From Candidatus Sulfopaludibacter sp. SbA3 (GTDB lineage: Bacteria > Acidobacteriota > Terriglobia > 2-12-FULL-54-10), in assembly GCA_945865705.1 (NCBI GenBank), contig CAMBEY010000023.1, positions 1 through 17,773 on the forward strand: 17,773 nucleotides of DNA, given 5' to 3'. Positions 14,795 to 17,773 of the stretch are shown here, piece by piece. The position numbers were made by a program, and so were the translations under genes. The notes beneath the pieces were generated by a model. It was not told the DNA's origin, searched no databases, and saw nothing but the letters and a program-made list of their open reading frames with translations. Numbering within the stretch: position 1 is the first letter of the stretch; every line of letters begins with the position of its first letter.

Positions 14795-15928
14795 CTAACC
14801 GGGCCCCGCCAGCGTTTCCAGTTGCCGCAGCTTTTCGATGTCGCCCATGGCAATCAGATAGTCGCCCACCGAGATGACGTGATCCGAGCCGGGATTGAAC
14901 TGCACGCCGCCCTGTGGTTTGCGGATCGCCATCACAATGACACCCAGCTTTGCGCCAATCGCGGACTCCGCCAGACTGGCGCCGACGAGATGGGAACCCG
15001 GCTCCACGCGCACCTCCTCCATCTGGAGATTCAGCCCACCCTGGCTGAACGACGACAGCGCTGAATCCAAAAACGACTGCACATGCGGCCGGGTCATCAT
15101 GCGGGCCATCGACTCCCCGGCGTAATTATACGGAGAGATCACCGCCGAGGCTCCCGCGCGCATCAATTTGGAGTCGGCATCCTCCTCGCTGGCGCGCGCG
15201 ATGATGAACAGGTCCGGCGCAAGGCCGCGCGCGGTAAGTACGATGTAAACATTCTGCGCATCCGACGTAACCGCACTGGCCAGCCCGCGTGCCTGCCCAA
15301 TGTGCGCCTCGCGCAGGGTCGCTTCGCTGCTGCCATCGCCAACAATCAGAGGAATGCCGTGATCGCGCACCCACTGCGCCCGTGACTGGTCTTTCTCGAT
15401 CATCACCACCGGCAATCCGCGCTCCATTATTTCCGTGGAGATGCGCCGTCCCACGCGGCCTGCGCCACAGACTATGAAGTGATCGTGCAATTTGGAGATC
15501 TCTTTTTCCATGCGCCGTCGTCCAAAGAATGAACCGAGTTCGAATTCTACCATCGCCTGCGTGAACGATCCAATCGCAAAGCCCACTACGGACACGCCAA
15601 GAACAATCAGTATGGCGTTGAACATCTGGCCTTGGGGAGAAAGCTGATTCAGTGGGTCCGCGCCGATGGTAGCCACCGTCATCAGCGTGGCGTAAAACGC
15701 CTTGAACCAATCCCAGCCCTCGGTATAGCGAAAGCCAATGGTACCGATTGAGATCAGGCAAACCAATAGCAGGACCAGAGAGGACGCGCGGCCAATCAGG
15801 CGGCGGGAAGAGTGCGTTCGCCCGTGTCCAGGCCCGGCGGAGTTCGTGCCAGCGCGGCGATCGCCGTTGCCCCGGGCATCGTTTTTCGAGATGGCTGACG
15901 GATCGTTGCTCGACAATATGTTAGACAA
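14795..15928 (-). CDS. Two-TM potassium-channel-like protein with RCK (TrkA-N/TrkA-C) domains and atypical filter
   Basis: Membrane ion channel of the MthK-like plan, 377 residues. A polar, disordered N-terminus (1-45) precedes TM1 (about 50-66), a pore helix and filter (72-92), TM2 (103-125), a TrkA-N Rossmann domain whose CGAGRVGRR loop lies at 154-162, and a TrkA-C domain (about 302-377). The fold and domain order are clear. The filter is not: where TVGYGD is expected the sequence reads TIGAD (residues 87-91), so selectivity for K+ is uncertain. The only available start near the frame's beginning is a TTG at 15928, without a ribosome-binding site; the first ATG in frame would lose the pore, so the N-terminus is less certain. 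The gene is 66 bp upstream of the TAXI gene and may share its transcript. Confidence 0.9.
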   Translation of the reverse strand: MSNILSSNDPSAISKNDARGNGDRRAGTNSAGPGHGRTHSSRRLIGRASSLVLLLVCLISIGTIGFRYTEGWDWFKAFYATLMTVATIGADPLNQLSPQGQMFNAILIVLGVSVVGFAIGSFTQAMVEFELGSFFGRRRMEKEISKLHDHFIVCGAGRVGRRISTEIMERGLPVVMIEKDQSRAQWVRDHGIPLIVGDGSSEATLREAHIGQARGLASAVTSDAQNVYIVLTARGLAPDLFIIARASEEDADSKLMRAGASAVISPYNYAGESMARMMTRPHVQSFLDSALSSFSQGGLNLQMEEVRVEPGSHLVGASLAESAIGAKLGVIVMAIRKPQGGVQFNPGSDHVISVGDYLIAMGDIEKLRQLETLAGPG

Positions 15929-15981
15929 GTGAGTTGCGCTATCCCCGTTCGCTGCCGCTGGATATCATTATTGCCAATGCC

Positions 15982-16069
15982 GTAACAGAGCCGCGACCGT
16001 CAGGGAGCGGTGGTTGCGGCCTTCCAACGAAAACCAACCCCCGCTTCCTAACAGTCGCGGCTCTGTCAC
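15982..16069. repeat. GAGCCGCG palindrome, copy 3
   Basis: The arms at 15982-16010 and 16041-16069 are a 29-bp inverted repeat with 4 mismatches (GTAACAGAGCCGCGACCGTC... against ...GACTGTTAGGAAGCGG read in reverse complement). The 30-base spacer contains a smaller inverted pair, TGGTT at 16011-16015 and AACCA at 16032-16036. It begins 53 bp upstream of the channel gene's start and ends five bases after the stop of the PQQ dehydrogenase on its right. It could terminate that gene's transcript, though no U-tract follows. Confidence 0.88.
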
Positions 16070-16074
16070 CCCTG

Positions 16075-17773
16075 CTACGGCAGCGCGAATACGTAAATGG
16101 CGTTATGCCCGCGCGGCGTGGTCAACAGCTTCGACTGGCCCATCGGACCCGCCGTCGCCGAATTGCCGTCGCCGGTCATCACCGCGACATACTGCTTGCC
16201 GTTTACGGCGTAGGTGATGGTGCTCATCTGGATTACTCCGCCGAGAATCGCCTCCCATAACACTTTGCCGTTCTCGGCGTCGAAGGCATGGAAGCGGCGG
16301 TTCATATCGCCCCAGAAGATCAATCCGCCGTCGGTGGCCAGCACCGCGCCGTTGCCGGGGGCGTAGCCTTCGCGCAGCTTGGTAACTTTTCCCGTGGAGA
16401 GGTCCACCTTCGCCAGCACCGACGCCTTCAGCGGATCCACGCCGGGGCGGATGATGCCGTTGCGTTGACCGTAGCCGGACGGGCTGCTGGTCTTGGCCTG
16501 CATCTCCAGGCAGTAATCATGATAGGGAACGTACAGCGAGTTGGTACCGGGATGGTAGGCCGTCGGCCAGTAGCTCTTGTGATTGAAAAAACAGACCAGG
16601 CTCTTGTCGCCATCCTTCTTGAACACCTTGTCCCAGTTGATAGTGGCTTTGCCCGTCTCGACATCCACGTTCGAGAGATGGAAGTCGGGCACGTCGGCGG
16701 GAAACGGCATGGCCCACAGGAACTCGCCCGTCGCGCGGTCGAGCGCCCACATGCCGCCCGGCTCGCCCAGCGTAATGGTGATGTCGCGCTGCTCCCCTCG
16801 CTTGATTCGCGGGTTAATCCACTTCACCGCCGCCGGATCGGGATTGATGGCCGTGCGCAACTGGATGCGCTCGTGAACGTGGTCGGAATCCCAATCGTCG
16901 CCGGGCAGGTGCTGGTAATACCACTTGAGCTTGCCCGTCTCGGGATCGAGCGCCAGCGTCGAGTTGGTGTACAACTCGGCGGGCGAGGTGCGCGAGATGG
17001 CGTCGGGATTGCCGTTGTGCCGCGTCATGCGCGGATAGGGGCGCGGGTTGGCAGTCGCCCAGATGATCGTCTTGCGAACCGGGTCATACGATCCGGGCAG
17101 GCCCCAGATGGACGCGATGCGCTTGTCGGTGGGCAGGCCGCCCCAAGTGTCGCCGCCCGGCTCGCCCTCGGCCGCCGCAGTGAAAAACTTCCAGACTTCC
17201 TTGCCGGTCAGCGCGTCGTGCGCGGCGATGAAGCAGCCTTCGCGCTTATCCGAGCAGGCCCGCCCGGTGATGACTTTGCCCTCGACCACGATGGGCGCCG
17301 AAGTGTGCTGCGCGCCGGAGCCTTCGGCGTTGGCCAGCGTCTCCCAGCGCAGCTTGCCGTCGCGCGCGTCAATGGCCACGATGTAGCCATCCGGCGCGGT
17401 GTAGTAGATCATGTCCTCAAAGATGGCCAGCGACTTGGCGCGCGCCGACTCGATAGTCGCCGCGCTGATATTCGCCGCGAACTTGCGCCGGTACTCCCAG
17501 ATCAGGTCGCCGTTGGTGGCGTCGAGCGCCTGGACGACCGCGCCCGGCGCAACCACGTACATCACGCCCTGATGAACGATGGGGATGGTCTCGTTGGTGC
17601 CTTGCGGCATGCCGCGCGTCCAGGCCATGCGCAACTGCGCGACGTTCTGTTTGTTCACCTGCTTCAGCGGGCTGAAGCGCTGCTCGTCGTATGTGCGCGA
17701 GAGCATGAGCCAGTCGTCCGGGCTCGGCGAGACCAGCATCTCGCGCGTAACCGGAGTGAAGTTTTTCACTTGC
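16075..17773 (-). CDS. PQQ-dependent dehydrogenase (N-terminus beyond window edge)
   Basis: Second quinoprotein dehydrogenase of the methanol/ethanol family. The frame is open to the right edge (the residues before the GTG at 17769 read Gln), so the signal peptide and true start lie outside the window. It shows 565 residues. Counting from the GTG at 17769, the N-terminal PSPDDWLMLSRTYDEQRFSP block matches the DWLMWRRDQTVSGYSP block of the paralogue at 4158-5867, and the KQNVAQLRMAW and EYRRKF blocks follow. The propeller motif A-x-D-x-x-x-G-x-x-x-W recurs. The catalytic loop reads GDDWDSDH, with Asp294 and Asp296; the second Asp matches the lanthanide-type signature. Unlike its paralogue it keeps Asn in the ATAN stretch (residues 238-241), which corresponds to GTGN. 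It has Cys172 and Cys179 rather than a vicinal pair, and no CxxCH haem motif. Substrate unknown. It is followed by the palindrome at 15982-16069. Confidence 0.92.
   Translation of the reverse strand, partial: QVKNFTPVTREMLVSPSPDDWLMLSRTYDEQRFSPLKQVNKQNVAQLRMAWTRGMPQGTNETIPIVHQGVMYVVAPGAVVQALDATNGDLIWEYRRKFAANISAATIESARAKSLAIFEDMIYYTAPDGYIVAIDARDGKLRWETLANAEGSGAQHTSAPIVVEGKVITGRACSDKREGCFIAAHDALTGKEVWKFFTAAAEGEPGGDTWGGLPTDKRIASIWGLPGSYDPVRKTIIWATANPRPYPRMTRHNGNPDAISRTSPAELYTNSTLALDPETGKLKWYYQHLPGDDWDSDHVHERIQLRTAINPDPAAVKWINPRIKRGEQRDITITLGEPGGMWALDRATGEFLWAMPFPADVPDFHLSNVDVETGKATINWDKVFKKDGDKSLVCFFNHKSYWPTAYHPGTNSLYVPYHDYCLEMQAKTSSPSGYGQRNGIIRPGVDPLKASVLAKVDLSTGKVTKLREGYAPGNGAVLATDGGLIFWGDMNRRFHAFDAENGKVLWEAILGGVIQMSTITYAVNGKQYVAVMTGDGNSATAGPMGQSKLLTTPRGHNAIYVFALP

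Noticed and set aside
1..17773. CRISPR arrays, tRNA or rRNA genes, IS transposases, phage genes
   Set aside because: None seen: the repeats are paired palindromes rather than spaced direct repeats, and no transposase or integrase motifs occur in any supported frame.

Overview
The window looks like a chromosomal stretch of a GC-rich, diderm soil or sediment bacterium. The clues are lipoprotein and Sec signals on solute-binding proteins, periplasmic PQQ-type propeller enzymes, and tripartite (TTT) and TRAP transporters. Hairpin repeats of the 'TGTCATYCTGAGCG' type, two PQQ dehydrogenases and an organic-acid transport row together make me think of Acidobacteriota (perhaps the Solibacter/Bryobacter side). 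That placement is inference, not proof.

Layout. Left end (1-2524, + strand): a three-gene ABC-2 exporter operon of unknown substrate (ATPase missing its N-terminus, then two permeases), joined by ATGA overlaps. It meets the rest of the window head-on at a large palindrome (2526-2611). Everything else (2609-17773) is on the - strand and is transcribed right to left: a PQQ dehydrogenase cut by the right edge; a two-TM K+-channel-like protein with an RCK domain and an odd pore; a TAXI lipoprotein plus fused TRAP permease; a metallo-beta-lactamase/rhodanese (persulfide dioxygenase-type) protein; tcuA and tcuB (tricarballylate-dehydrogenase-type flavoprotein and its FeS/membrane electron-transfer partner); tctC; tctB; a second complete PQQ dehydrogenase; and tctA. 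No gap without a gene exceeds 300 bases.

How the genes may work together. tctC, tctB and tctA form a complete binding-protein-dependent carboxylate importer, but a PQQ dehydrogenase gene with its own strong ribosome-binding site sits between tctB and tctA. With tcuAB directly upstream, the row reads as a pathway. A periplasmic PQQ enzyme oxidises an alcohol or aldehyde, TctABC imports the resulting carboxylate, and TcuA oxidises it and passes electrons through TcuB to the membrane. The sulfur-processing MBL/rhodanese gene at the head of the row suggests the substrate could contain sulfur. This is inference from gene order.

Two families of intergenic palindromes punctuate the row. Three 'GAGCCGCG' palindromes (2526-2611, 11546-11704, 15982-16069) lie at 3' ends of genes; in the first two, the outer end of one arm is the TGA stop codon of the neighbouring gene. 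They also bracket the MBL-tcuAB-tctCB-PQQ-tctA block. Two 'TGTCATYCTGAGCG' hairpins (6412-6492, 13609-13698) each sit just after a solute-binding-protein gene and just before the membrane-subunit gene of its transporter. That is the position where REP hairpins act in malE-malF.
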